Shown: positions 9,421-18,180 of the stretch, one piece after another
Position numbering within the stretch: the first letter of the stretch is position 1
Layout: each line of letters begins with the position of its first letter
Assembly (NCBI RefSeq): GCF_008642235.1
Contig: NZ_SJEV01000001.1
Coordinates: 2,436,400-2,500,399, forward strand
Origin: Planctomonas psychrotolerans
Lineage (GTDB): Bacteria > Actinomycetota > Actinomycetes > Actinomycetales > Microbacteriaceae
DNA length: 64,000 nt
Reading direction: 5' to 3'
Translations under genes and position numbers: made by a program
The notes under the pieces: model-generated
What the model was told of the DNA's origin: nothing
The model's input: the letters and a program-made list of their open reading frames with translations, nothing else
The model's database searches: none

Positions 9421-9635
9421 GGGGTAGTCCCTTCCGGCTCTGGGCCGAAGTCATGGGCGTGGTCGTCGTGCGACATCGTCGCCGGATGGGGTGCCGGACG
9501 TGCCCCGGCTGGTATCGCCCCCATCGAAGATACCGTGCGCCCGCTGGGTTCCCCTCGAACGCGTCGGGAAGGCGCGGCATCCGTTCGATGGCGGGAAGGC
9601 GTCCGCTCGCACCCGTGCGGGCGGTTCCGGATGCG

Positions 9636-10379
9636 TCAGGACGCGTCGCGGTGCGGGTGCCCCTGGCTCGGGTGCTGCGTGAAGTCCTCGGGGTCAAGCA
9701 CGAGATCCGCGGTGTCGGTGTGCTCGATGGCCGCTTCCCGCCGCGCCTTGCGGTTGGACTGCGCGTAGTGGATGGCGGTGGAGACCACCGTCGCGACGAC
9801 GGCGACGATGAGGATCAGGTCGATGTAGTCCTGCACGAAGTCGCGCACCGGAGGGATGTAGCCGAGCACGTAGCCCAGCAGGGTGAGCCCCGACCCCCAG
9901 ATCAACGCGCCGACCGCGTTGTAGAAGGAGTACTTGCGGTAGTTCATGTGGCCCACGCCGGCGGCGACCGGCGCGAAGGTGCGGACGATCGGCACGAAGC
10001 GGGCGACGATGACCGCGAGTCCGCCGAAGCGCTCGAAGAACGCGTTGGTGCGTTCGACGTTCTTGCGGCTGAAGATGCCGCTCTCCTTGCGTTCGAATAT
10101 TCGTGGGCCGCCTTTGTGCCCGATCAGGTAGCCGACCTCCCCACCGACGAACGCGGCGAACGCGATCGCGAGACACACCCACCAGATAGGAATCTCGATC
10201 ACCTGCGAGAAGGTGAGGATGCCGGTGATGATCAGCAGGGTGTCACCCGGCAGGAGGAAACCCACGAGGAGACCGGTCTCGGCGAAGACGATGAAGCAGA
10301 TACCGAGGAGCGCGAACGCACCGAAGCCCGCAATCAGGTTCTCCGGATCGAGGAACGGAATAAGAGCGGTGGGCGCCAC
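9636..10379 (-). CDS. DedA family membrane protein, second copy
   Basis: A 247-residue paralogue of the neighbouring DedA protein with the same features: FAETGLLVGFLLPGDTLL near residue 33 and ARFVPIVRTFAPVAAGVGHM near 130. It differs by an extra charged C-terminal tail of about 40 residues. The start is GTG with AGGAGA 8 to 9 bases upstream. The two copies are separated by 215 bp, enough for separate promoters, so they may be expressed independently; the tandem arrangement suggests duplication. Confidence 0.92.
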   Translation of the reverse strand: MAPTALIPFLDPENLIAGFGAFALLGICFIVFAETGLLVGFLLPGDTLLIITGILTFSQVIEIPIWWVCLAIAFAAFVGGEVGYLIGHKGGPRIFERKESGIFSRKNVERTNAFFERFGGLAVIVARFVPIVRTFAPVAAGVGHMNYRKYSFYNAVGALIWGSGLTLLGYVLGYIPPVRDFVQDYIDLILIVAVVATVVSTAIHYAQSNRKARREAAIEHTDTADLVLDPEDFTQHPSQGHPHRDAS

Positions 10380-10535
10380 GTGTCGGGAATCTCCTGACGT
10401 CGGCAGACCAAGCGACCGACGATTGGAACGGGTATTTCGAACACATTAGCGCGCGGAGGCGACGAAACGCCGGGGGATTTCCCCCGCAACCGATTCCTCG
10501 CCGTGGCGCGTTATGCGGGAGTGCCATTCCCTTCA

Positions 10536-10541
10536 TAGACT
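10536..10541 (+). promoter_or_regulatory. -10 element for the small membrane protein gene
   Basis: TAGACT, 6 bases before the ATG at 10548. Confidence 0.5.
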
Positions 10542-10547
10542 GAGCGC

Positions 10548-10721
10548 ATGAACATCGTGGGATACATCGTTTCGTTCGGCCTCTTCATCGTCGGCGTGTA
10601 TCTCTTCGCGGCCGCGTTCTCCTTCGAGGGCATCGAAGGCTACGTCTTCTTCGCGGGCATCATGGCCGTATCGGCCGCTCTGTTCATCCCCGCGCACATC
10701 CTGCAGCGCGTCGACAAGTAG
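10548..10721 (+). CDS. Small membrane protein, unknown function
   Basis: A 57-residue protein with two hydrophobic segments, about residues 5-25 and 30-52, separated by the charged turn FEGIEGY and ending in QRVDK. Support for coding comes from the TAGACT element 6 bases before the ATG, codon usage like its neighbours, and a clean two-helix pattern. No family is recognised. It stands alone between a dedA gene and the tRNA-Leu/repeat region. Confidence 0.7.
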   Translation: MNIVGYIVSFGLFIVGVYLFAAAFSFEGIEGYVFFAGIMAVSAALFIPAHILQRVDK

Positions 10722-10750
10722 CGCTCGCGCGTCCGAGCTGGGCGTCTTTC

Positions 10751-10864
10751 CTGAGCCTGTCGAAGGGCGGTCCCTGAGCCTGTCGAAGGGCGGTCCCTGA
10801 GCCTGTCGAAGGGCGGTCCCTGAGCCCGTCGAAGGGCGGTCCCTGAGCCTGTCGAAGGGCGGTC
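10751..10864. repeat. Five tandem 23-bp repeats (CCTGAGCCTGTCGAAGG family)
   Basis: Unit CTGAGCCTGTCGAAGGGCGG plus TCC, starting at 10751, 10774, 10797, 10820 and 10843. The fourth unit has one substitution (CCCGTC for CCTGTC) and the fifth lacks its last base. The array ends two bases from the 3' end of the tRNA-Leu gene on the opposite strand. Related single copies occur at 38216-38344. Confidence 0.95.
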
Positions 10865-10866
10865 GG

Positions 10867-10948
10867 TGCGGGAGAAGGGACTTGAACCCTCACGCTCGAA
10901 AGCACAGGAACCTAAATCCTGCGTGTCTGCCAATTTCACCACTCCCGC
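10867..10948 (-). tRNA. tRNA-Leu, anticodon TAG
   Basis: An 82-base class II tRNA. The acceptor stem GCGGGAG pairs with CTCCCGC and the discriminator base is A. The anticodon stem CAGGA/TCCTG encloses the loop TTTAGGT, giving anticodon TAG (reads CUA and other CUN codons). A long variable arm and the T-arm GGTTCAAGTCC follow. CCA is not encoded; the sequence after the discriminator is CCG. The 3' end abuts the 23-bp repeat array. Confidence 0.96.
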
Positions 10949-10991
10949 GGAGTCCTAAGTTTAGGTGCACACGATCAAGGAGGATTCGTCG

Positions 10992-12467
10992 ATGACCGCT
11001 CTCTCGAACGACACCGTGGCGGGTCTCGACCCCGCCGTCGCCGTGCCCTCCTACGACCGCTCCGCGCTCGTTCCCGGCATCGTGCACTTCGGTGTCGGTG
11101 GCTTCCACCGGGCGCATCAGGCGATGGTGCTCGACCGACTGCTGTCCACGGGGGCCGCGACCGAGGGCATCTGCGGCGTCGGCGTGCTGCCGCTGGATCG
11201 CCGGATGGCGGACGTGATGGCCGCGCAGGACTGCCTCTACACGCTGGTGCTGAAGCATCCGGATGGTGCGCTCGAGCCCCGCGTCATCGGATCGATCTGC
11301 GAATACCTCTTCGCACCCGACGACCCGAAGGCGGTCATCGACCGGCTGGCCGCCGGAACCACCCGCATCGTCTCGCTCACCGTGACCGAGGGCGGGTACA
11401 ACTTCCACCAGGTGACGGGCGACTTCGACGAGACGGCGCCCGACGTGCGCCACGACCTGGAGTCGAGCGCGGCACCGCGGACCGTCTTCGGTCTGGTCAC
11501 CGAAGCGCTCCGCGCCCGGCGTGACTCGGGCACACCGCCGTTCACGGTCATGTCCTGCGACAACATCCAGGGCAACGGCGAGGTGGCGAAACGCAGCTTC
11601 GTGGCCTACGCCACTCTCAAGGATCCTGAGCTCGGGGCGTGGATCGACGAGCACGTGCCGTTCCCGAACTCGATGGTCGACCGCATCACCCCGGTGACGT
11701 CCGACTCCGATCGCGATGAGCTGTCCCGTCGGTTCGGTGTGGAGGACGCGTGGCCCGTGGTGTGCGAGCCGTTCTTCCAGTGGGTGCTCGAGGACTACTT
11801 CCCGCTCGGCCGCCCGCCGTTCGAGCAGGCCGACGTGCAGGTGGTCGCCGACGTGCTGCCGTACGAGCTGATGAAGCTCCGCCTCCTCAATGTGGGCCAC
11901 CAGGCGCTCTGCTACTTCGGCTACCTCGCCGGGTACCGCTATGCGCACGAGGCCCTGGGCGACCCGCTCATCCCCGCCCTCCTCCGCGCCTACATGCAGG
12001 AGGAGGGGCGACCGACCCTGCAGCCCGTGCCAGGGGTGGACCTCGCCGAGTACATCGATACGTTGATCGAGCGCTTCTCGAACCCGGAGGTGCGGGACAC
12101 GCTGGCCCGGCTGTGCGCGGAGTCCTCCGATCGCATTCCGAAGTGGCTGGTGCCCGTCGTGCGCGAAAACCTTGCGGCGGGTGGTGAGGTGCGGTTGTCC
12201 GCCGCCATCGTGGCCAGCTGGGCACGCTACGCGGAGGGCGTGGACGAGGCCGGCGAACCGATCGACGTGGTGGACCGGCTGTCCGAGCGGCTGGGGCCGA
12301 TCGCGCGCACGCAGCGGGAGAACCCGCTGGCATTTCTCGAAAGCCGGGACCTGTTCGGCGACCTGATCGACGATCCGCGCTTCACCGAGCCCTATGCGGA
12401 GGCACTGCGGTCCCTGCACGAGCGGGGTTCGCGGGCGACCCTCGAGGCGTTCGTCGGGGGCGAGTAG
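10992..12467 (+). CDS. Mannitol dehydrogenase family protein
   Basis: A 491-residue NAD-dependent polyol or uronate dehydrogenase of the long-chain mannitol/fructuronate group. The N-terminal Rossmann segment HFGVGGFHRAHQ (about residues 30-41) and the catalytic signature KLRLLNVGHQ (K, N and H) in the C-terminal half are present. The true substrate (mannitol, arabinitol, fructuronate or tagaturonate) cannot be read from the sequence. The start at 10992 is chosen because AAGGAGG lies 8 bases upstream; a GTG at 10965 would put that site inside the gene. No sugar transporter or regulator is adjacent. Confidence 0.9.
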   Translation: MTALSNDTVAGLDPAVAVPSYDRSALVPGIVHFGVGGFHRAHQAMVLDRLLSTGAATEGICGVGVLPLDRRMADVMAAQDCLYTLVLKHPDGALEPRVIGSICEYLFAPDDPKAVIDRLAAGTTRIVSLTVTEGGYNFHQVTGDFDETAPDVRHDLESSAAPRTVFGLVTEALRARRDSGTPPFTVMSCDNIQGNGEVAKRSFVAYATLKDPELGAWIDEHVPFPNSMVDRITPVTSDSDRDELSRRFGVEDAWPVVCEPFFQWVLEDYFPLGRPPFEQADVQVVADVLPYELMKLRLLNVGHQALCYFGYLAGYRYAHEALGDPLIPALLRAYMQEEGRPTLQPVPGVDLAEYIDTLIERFSNPEVRDTLARLCAESSDRIPKWLVPVVRENLAAGGEVRLSAAIVASWARYAEGVDEAGEPIDVVDRLSERLGPIARTQRENPLAFLESRDLFGDLIDDPRFTEPYAEALRSLHERGSRATLEAFVGGE

Positions 12468-12500
12468 GGGCTCTGTAGTCGACGAGTACTGCGCCGACGA

Positions 12501-13274
12501 TCACGCCTGCAGCGAGCCGAGCTTGAAGGAGGCGCCGGTGGGGTCGGCGACGGTGGCGAGGCGACCGTACGGAGTGTCCTCCGCCGGTTCGAGCACCGAT
12601 CCGCCGAGGGACTCGACGAGCGCGATCGACGCGTCGACGTCCGACGAGCCGAAGTAGACGTGCCACTGCGCGGGCGCTCCCGCGGGGAGAAAGGCCGACG
12701 CGTCCATGATCCCGGCGAACGGCGCGCCGTTCTGCACCTGCTGGGTGTAGCGGAACTCGTCACTGTCGCCGACGACCTCCGTCTCCCAGCCGAAGACGCT
12801 CGTGTAGAAGTCGACCGCCTTCGCGTAGTCGCGGGTGTGCAGTTCGTGCCAGTTGGGCGCTCCGTGCTCGGACACCACGTCGAACCCCTGGATCGATCCG
12901 GGCTGCCAGGCGCAGATCGCGCCGCCGGAGGGATCGGCCAGCACGGCCATCCGTCCGAAGTCCATCACGTCCATGGCGTCCATCAGCACCTGCCCGCCTG
13001 CGGCCACCGCGGCGGCCGCGGTGGCGGCGGCGTCCGGAGTGTGCAGGTAGGTCGACCACGCGTCCGGCTGCCCGGACTGCCCGTCGCTCGCCATGGCTCC
13101 CGCGACCGACCTTCCGAAGAGGAAGAAGTTCACATAGCCGCCGGTGTCCTCGCCGCCGCGTTCAGCGGTCCAGCCGAACAGTCCGGTGTAGAAGTCGACG
13201 GCGCGGTCGATGTCGGAGGTCGAGAGGTCGATCCAGATGGGAGCGCCGAGAGGGGTGACGGTACGGGCGGGCAC
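12501..13274 (-). CDS. VOC family protein with two glyoxalase-like domains
   Basis: A 257-residue protein made of two consecutive vicinal-oxygen-chelate domains, about residues 8-125 and 137-255. Each starts with the same pattern (WIDLSTSDIDRAVDFYTGLFGW and WHELHTRDYAKAVDFYTSVFGW, each spanning a beta strand and helix) and ends with a DPSGG or DPTGA strand. Such proteins are often annotated as glyoxalase or hydroxylase-like, but the reaction is unknown; a metal-binding His/Glu set is not obvious in both halves. The start is GTG with AAGGAG about 6 bases upstream. It converges on the mannitol-dehydrogenase gene. Confidence 0.9.
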   Translation of the reverse strand: MPARTVTPLGAPIWIDLSTSDIDRAVDFYTGLFGWTAERGGEDTGGYVNFFLFGRSVAGAMASDGQSGQPDAWSTYLHTPDAAATAAAAVAAGGQVLMDAMDVMDFGRMAVLADPSGGAICAWQPGSIQGFDVVSEHGAPNWHELHTRDYAKAVDFYTSVFGWETEVVGDSDEFRYTQQVQNGAPFAGIMDASAFLPAGAPAQWHVYFGSSDVDASIALVESLGGSVLEPAEDTPYGRLATVADPTGASFKLGSLQA

Positions 13275-13307
13275 GGTGGTCTCCTTCGCGGTCGAACGGT
13301 CCCCCCG

Positions 13308-13337
13308 GAGCGTGCGAGCGCCGCGCTGCGCACGCTC
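13308..13337. promoter_or_regulatory. Hairpin upstream of the VOC gene
   Basis: GAGCGTGCG pairs perfectly with CGCACGCTC (9 bp) around a 12-base loop. On the minus strand it lies about 35 bases before the VOC start and could form in its 5' leader. Its role is unknown. Confidence 0.4.
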
Positions 13338-13371
13338 TGATGGTAGCGATCGCGCGCACCGTCCAACACCC

Positions 13372-13380
13372 TGTGGATAA
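13372..13380 (-). promoter_or_regulatory. Single perfect DnaA box
   Basis: TTATCCACA on the minus strand, an exact match to the consensus DnaA box, in the 145-bp gap between the divergent VOC and cpaF genes. No second box is nearby, so this is not an origin; it may be a DnaA regulatory or titration site, or chance. Confidence 0.45.
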
Positions 13381-13407
13381 GTTTCCCGCTCCGTCGGTGC
13401 GGCGCTT

Positions 13408-13413
13408 CACAAT
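13408..13413 (+). promoter_or_regulatory. Possible -10 element for cpaF
   Basis: CACAAT, 6 bases before the GTG at 13420. The same hexamer at the same spacing precedes the DMT exporter gene at 24937. Confidence 0.35.
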
Positions 13414-13419
13414 GCTGCC

Positions 13420-14648
13420 GTGACCTCAGCAGCCCACCTCATCACCGACTCGGTGCGGGAGCGAGTGCGGCGGGAAGGGGTGGACCTCGCGGCGAGGGCC
13501 GATCTGGCCGCGGAGTACGTGCACGACGAGGTGCGGCGGTACAGCGAGCGGGCGCTCGGCGGCAGCATGCCGCTGCTCGCCGATGAGCGGTCGACGGCGC
13601 GGGAGGTGCTCGCGACCCTGACGGGCTTCGGCGCTCTGCAGCCCTACCTCGACGACCCGACCGTCGAGGAGATCTGGATCAACTCGCCGACGCGCGTCTT
13701 CGTCGCGCGTGACGGCGTGTCCGAGCTGACATCCACGGTGCTCACCGGAACGGAGGTGCGCGACCTCGTCGAACGGATGCTGCAGTCGTCCGGCCGCCGG
13801 GTGGACCTCTCCTCGCCGTTCGTCGATGCGTCGTTGCCGGACGGATCGCGGCTGCACGTGGCGATCCCCGACATCACTCCGCGGCACTGGGCCGTCAACA
13901 TCCGCAAGTTCCACCGCCGCATTCGCGATCTGCAGCGTCTCGTGGAGCTGGGTTCGCTGCCGTCGGACGCCGCCGAGTTCCTCGCCGACTGCGTCACCTC
14001 GGGGTCGAACATCCTCGTGTCGGGGCCACCCAGAGCGGCAAGACCACCCTGCTGAACGCGCTTCTCTCGGTGGCGCGACCCGGCGAGCGGATCGTGACGG
14101 TGGAGGAGACCTTCGAACTCGACCTCGACGCACGTGACGTCGTGTCGATGCAGTGCCGGCAGCCGTCGCTCGAGGGCACGGGGGAGATCACGCTGCGCCG
14201 CCTCATCAAGGAAGCCCTCCGGATGCGCCCCGACCGGCTCGTCGTCGGTGAGGTGCGGGAGGCCGAGAGCCTGGACCTGCTGATCGCGCTGAACAGCGGC
14301 CTCCCGGGGATGTGCAGCATCCACGCCAACAGCGCCCGGGATGCAGTGGTGAAGATGTGCACCCTGCCGCTTCTGGCGGGCCGCAACATCGATTCCGCTT
14401 TCGTGGTTCCGACGGTGGCCTCGTGCATCGACATCGTGGTGCACTGCGAGATCGACGCAGCGGGCCGCCGACGGATCGGGGAGATCCGGGCCCTCACGGG
14501 AGCATCGACCCCGGTGAACATCGAGTCCGACGCCATCTTCGCGGTGCGCGGAGACCGGCTCGTTCCCACCGGCGCGGTCCCGGCCAAGCGCGCGCGGGTC
14601 CGCTCATCCGCGCCGGTGCCGGAAGGGCCACGGGGGAGCGACCGATGA
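13420..14648 (+). pseudogene. CpaF/TadA secretion ATPase split by a one-base frameshift
   Basis: The type II/IV secretion ATPase of a Tad/Flp pilus machine, about 409 residues if repaired. The first frame (13420-14055) encodes the N-terminal domain with DPTVEEIWINSP and up to NILVSG, then runs into an unrelated tail and a stop. The second frame, beginning at the GCC at 14025, encodes ATQSGKTTLLNALL and continues through VTVEETFEL, the RMRPDRLVVGEVR Walker B region and GMCSIHANS to 14648. The P-loop is thus cut exactly in the middle, at a GGGG run (14022-14025) where five Gs would restore the frame. A real mutation, a sequencing error in the homopolymer or ribosomal slippage are all possible. 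The end overlaps tadB (ATGA). Confidence 0.88.
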
Positions 14649-15508
14649 GTGCACTTGTCGGGGTGTTGTTGGGACTCGGCCTGCTGCTGACGGTGTCGCC
14701 CCGCATGTGGCCGCGGTCCCGCGAGCCGGTGGCCGCCCGTCCGCGGAGGGCCGAGCGGGCGCGGGACGTGCTCGCCCGAGCAGGTTTGGGGCGGGTCCCA
14801 CTCGGCGCCTTCGGTCTGCTGTCCGTGCTCTGCGCGGTCGTGTGCGGTGCCCTCGCATCCGCTATGACCGGTGTGCTGGTCCTCTCGGTCGCGGCCGCGG
14901 GCGCGGGGGCCGCCTTGCCGACGATCCTCGTTCGGTGGCGGTCCCGCGTGGTGCGACAGGCCGCGATGTCGTTCTGGCCGGACGTGGTGGACCACCTCGT
15001 CTCCGCGGTGCGCAGCGGACTGGGTCTGCCCGAGAGCATCTCCACGCTGGCGCACGGGGGACCACCGGCGCTGCGTCCGGCCTTCACCGGGTTCGAGCGC
15101 ACCTACGGCACGACCGGCAACTTCACCGTGGCCGTCGACGAACTGAAGGGCCGCCTCGCCGACCCGACCGCCGACCGCATCCTCGAGACGCTGCGGATGT
15201 CGAGAGACGTGGGAGGAAGCGAGCTCACCTCCGTGCTGCGCAGCCTCGGCAGCTACCTCCGCCAGGAGTCCGCCATCCGCGGCGAGGTGGAGGGGCGTCA
15301 GTCATGGGTGATCAATGCCGCCAGACTGGGCGTGGCGGCGCCATGGGTCATCCTGCTGATGCTGTCGACCCGTCCGGAGGCCGCCAGCGCGTACAACACG
15401 AGTGCCGGGGCGTTGCTCATCGGGGGCGGCCTCGCGGTGTCGGTGGTCGCGTACCGGGCGATGGTCCGTGTGGGCCGCCTGCCCGAGGAACGCAGGTGGT
15501 TCGCATGA
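14645..15508 (+). CDS. TadB-like type II secretion system F protein
   Basis: A 287-residue inner-membrane platform protein of the Tad pilus system. There are two hydrophobic segments near the N-terminus (about residues 3-20 and 55-95), a cytoplasmic GspF/TadB domain (about 110-250) including SAVRSGLGLPESIS and SRDVGGSELTSVLRSLGSYLR, and a final pair of membrane segments. It overlaps cpaF and the following tadC-like gene by ATGA at both ends. The frame is intact, so the frameshift upstream has not been followed by visible decay here. Confidence 0.88.
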   Translation: MSALVGVLLGLGLLLTVSPRMWPRSREPVAARPRRAERARDVLARAGLGRVPLGAFGLLSVLCAVVCGALASAMTGVLVLSVAAAGAGAALPTILVRWRSRVVRQAAMSFWPDVVDHLVSAVRSGLGLPESISTLAHGGPPALRPAFTGFERTYGTTGNFTVAVDELKGRLADPTADRILETLRMSRDVGGSELTSVLRSLGSYLRQESAIRGEVEGRQSWVINAARLGVAAPWVILLMLSTRPEAASAYNTSAGALLIGGGLAVSVVAYRAMVRVGRLPEERRWFA

Positions 15509-16443
15509 CGGCGGCCATGTCGTGGGCGTTGTGTCTCGGTGTAGTGCTCGGACTCGGGCTGTGGTCCCTGGCGAGCACCGTACCGCGGCTCGGTCGTCCG
15601 ACACTCGCCGCGCGGGTGGCGCCCTCGCTCCTCGACGTGTCCGACGGTGCACGCGTGTTCCTGTCGCGCCGGTCCATCGATCCGCTCCCGGTGCTGGGCA
15701 CCCTGCTGTCGCCGGTGCTCGGCGGGGCGGCACGGGGGCTGCGGGGCGTGCTCGGCGGTGATGATCGGGTGCTGCTCCGGCTTCGTCAGTCCGGATCGAC
15801 GAGCAGCGTGGAACGTTTCCGCTCCGAGCAACTGGTCTGGGCTCTGGTCGGCGCCGCCGCGGGCATGCTCATCGTGGTGCTGTCGGCGGCCGAGAGCACC
15901 ATGCCTCTGGCCGTGCAGGTCGCGGTGCCGGTAGTCGGCGCTATGGCAGGACTCACCCTGCGCGATGCCCTTCTCACGAGGGCGGCGACCGCACGCATCG
16001 CGCGGATCACGAGCGAGTTCCCCACGGTGGTCGAGTTTCTCACGCTCACCCTTTCTGCCGGGGAGGGTGTCCTCGACTCGCTGCGCAGGGTGGCGCGCGT
16101 GAGCAACGGGGAGTTCTCGCGCGAGCTCGCGGTCGTGGTGGCCGACGTACACACCGGTGTGGCGCTTCCCGTAGCGCTCGACGCGATGGATCGACGGCTC
16201 GGCGCGCCCCCGGTGACCCGGCTCGTCGAACAGCTGATCGCCGCCCTCGAACGCGGCAGCCCCCTCGCCGAGGTGCTCCGGGCGCAAGCTCAGGATGCGC
16301 GGGAGGCCGCGAAGCGGGCACTGCTCGAGACCGCCGGCAAGAAGGAAGTGGCGATGCTCGTGCCGCTCGTCTTTCTCATCCTGCCGCTCACCATCGCATT
16401 CGCGATCTTCCCCGGCATCGTCGTCCTGCAGACCGGATTCTGA
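15505..16443 (+). CDS. TadC-like type II secretion system F protein
   Basis: A 312-residue second platform protein of the Tad system. The N-terminal membrane helix, a hydrophobic pair around residues 110-150, the GspF domain with EFLTLTLSAGEGVLDSLRRVAR and LVEQLIAALERGSPLAEVLRAQAQD, and a C-terminal helix ending VFLILPLTIAFAIFPGIVVLQ are all visible. The ATG overlaps the tadB stop. It is followed after 19 bp by the small pilin-like gene. Confidence 0.88.
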   Translation: MTAAMSWALCLGVVLGLGLWSLASTVPRLGRPTLAARVAPSLLDVSDGARVFLSRRSIDPLPVLGTLLSPVLGGAARGLRGVLGGDDRVLLRLRQSGSTSSVERFRSEQLVWALVGAAAGMLIVVLSAAESTMPLAVQVAVPVVGAMAGLTLRDALLTRAATARIARITSEFPTVVEFLTLTLSAGEGVLDSLRRVARVSNGEFSRELAVVVADVHTGVALPVALDAMDRRLGAPPVTRLVEQLIAALERGSPLAEVLRAQAQDAREAAKRALLETAGKKEVAMLVPLVFLILPLTIAFAIFPGIVVLQTGF

Positions 16444-16462
16444 CCCGTACAAGGAGCACACC

Positions 16463-16639
16463 ATGGCCCGACTGATGCAGTACTTCTTCTCCCTCGCCCA
16501 CGATGACGATGGCGACGTGCCGGGATGGGTGCTGATCACCCTGATGACGGCCGGTCTGGTCATCCTGATCTGGGGACTGGCGGGCCCGGCTCTCAGCGCC
16601 GTGTTCGAGCAGGCCATCGACCGCGTGACCGCGTTCTGA
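16463..16639 (+). CDS. Small pilin-like protein of the Tad locus
   Basis: A 58-residue protein placed where Flp pilin or DUF4244-type genes normally sit. It has a short polar N-terminus (LAHDDDGDVPG), one long hydrophobic helix (about residues 25-48) and a short tail. AAGGAG lies 6 bases before the ATG. The Flp prepilin-peptidase signature (Gly followed by a Glu-Tyr pair at positions 5-6) is not present; DVPGWV stands at the boundary instead. It may be a diverged pilin or a small membrane component. No prepilin peptidase gene is in the window. Confidence 0.7.
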   Translation: MARLMQYFFSLAHDDDGDVPGWVLITLMTAGLVILIWGLAGPALSAVFEQAIDRVTAF

Positions 16640-16642
16640 CCC

Positions 16643-17113
16643 ATGGCCGCCCGGCGCGCGCGAGGAATGCATGCTCTTCGCGAGTGCGACTGTCGGCGTC
16701 GGCGTGAAACGCGTGTGCGGGATGGCGACGTTCGCATGGCTTCTGAGTGCGGCTCGGCGACCGCGGAGTTCGTGATGGTGGCCGCGCTGCTGACGGTGCT
16801 GACGCTGTCCGTGCTGCAACTCGGGCTCGCGCTGCACATCCGCAACACCCTGCTCGACGCCGCGGCGGAGGGTGCTCGCGTTGCGGCGCTCGCCGACGGC
16901 ACCCTCGCGGACGGGGTGCGCCGAACCGAGGATCTCCTCTCGACCGCACTCGGTCCGTCCTACGCGCGTGGGGTGTCCGCGCGACAGCGGGAGGTCCTCG
17001 GTGCGCCGGGCATCCAGGTCACCGTGATCGCACCGGTTCCCCTGATCGGCCTGATCGGATTCGAGGACGGCCTGGAGGTGAGCGGCCATGCCGCGCTCGA
17101 TAGCATCCGGTGA
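16643..17113 (+). CDS. TadE-like pseudopilin
   Basis: Up to 156 residues. The recognisable part begins MASECGSATAEFVMVAALL, the TadE N-terminal helix with the conserved Glu, followed by LHIRNTLLDAAAEGARVAA. From the first ATG at 16643 there is an Arg/Cys-rich 31-residue prefix that TadE proteins normally lack; the ATG at 16736 would remove it, but neither start has a good Shine-Dalgarno. The rest is a small extracytoplasmic domain. Its end overlaps the next gene by 26 bp. Confidence 0.8.
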   Translation: MAARRARGMHALRECDCRRRRETRVRDGDVRMASECGSATAEFVMVAALLTVLTLSVLQLGLALHIRNTLLDAAAEGARVAALADGTLADGVRRTEDLLSTALGPSYARGVSARQREVLGAPGIQVTVIAPVPLIGLIGFEDGLEVSGHAALDSIR

Positions 17114-17602
17114 GCACGCCGCTCGCTCCGGCACAGCCCGCTGGCTGCGGGACAGGATCGGGTCCGGCGCCCGAGACGACACCGGTTCGGCGTCGCTGGA
17201 GTTCGTCACCGCCGGACTGATTCTGCTCCTGCCGCTCGTGTACCTGATCCTCACCGTGGCGACGGTGCAGGCCGCAGCGCTCGCCACCGAGGGCAGCGCC
17301 CGGCAGGCGGTCAGGGTGTTCGTGCGTGCCGACACGGAGTCGGCGGGGCGGGCGGCGGCCGAACGGGCGGTGCGAGTGGGACTCGCCGACTTCGGCATCG
17401 ATGCGGATGCGGCCGAGGTCGACGTCACGTGCAGTCCGCGGCCGGAGGAGTGCCTGCGTCGGCGCGGGTCGGTGACGGTCTCCGTGACGGTGGCGGTGAC
17501 CCTGCCTCTCTTGCCGACGGCACTCGATGTCGATGCGCCCGCGAGCATCCCGCTGAGCGGCACCGCCACGCACGTCGTCTCCCGTTTCTGGGCCGGCGCG
17601 TC

Positions 17603-17606
<4 letters not shown>
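17088..17606 (+). CDS. TadE/TadF-like pilus assembly protein
   Basis: A 172-residue protein with a basic N-terminus, then DTGSASLEFVTAGLILLLPL (about residues 31-50), the Tad pseudopilin helix with Glu preceding the hydrophobic core. The extracytoplasmic region contains two Cys residues (TCSPRPEEC) that may form a disulfide. It overlaps the previous gene and is joined to the next by GTGA, so it belongs to the same operon. Confidence 0.82.
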
Positions 17607-18136
<530 letters not shown>

Positions 18137-18180
18137 AGCGGAAGGCGACAGGTGAATCTCGATCACCCGCAGCGGGTCGG

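Noticed and set aside
10751-10864. CRISPR-like array
   Set aside because: The units are directly adjacent with no unique spacers and no cas genes in the window.
14022-14028. Classical -1 ribosomal slippery heptamer in cpaF
   Set aside because: GGGGCCA does not fit X-XXY-YYZ in the zero frame; only P-site slippage on the G run would be possible, so programmed frameshifting is not claimed.
14070-14648. The second half of cpaF as an independent gene starting at GTG 14070
   Set aside because: The same frame is open upstream and encodes the P-loop directly before it; a protein lacking the P-loop and N-domain would not be a working ATPase.
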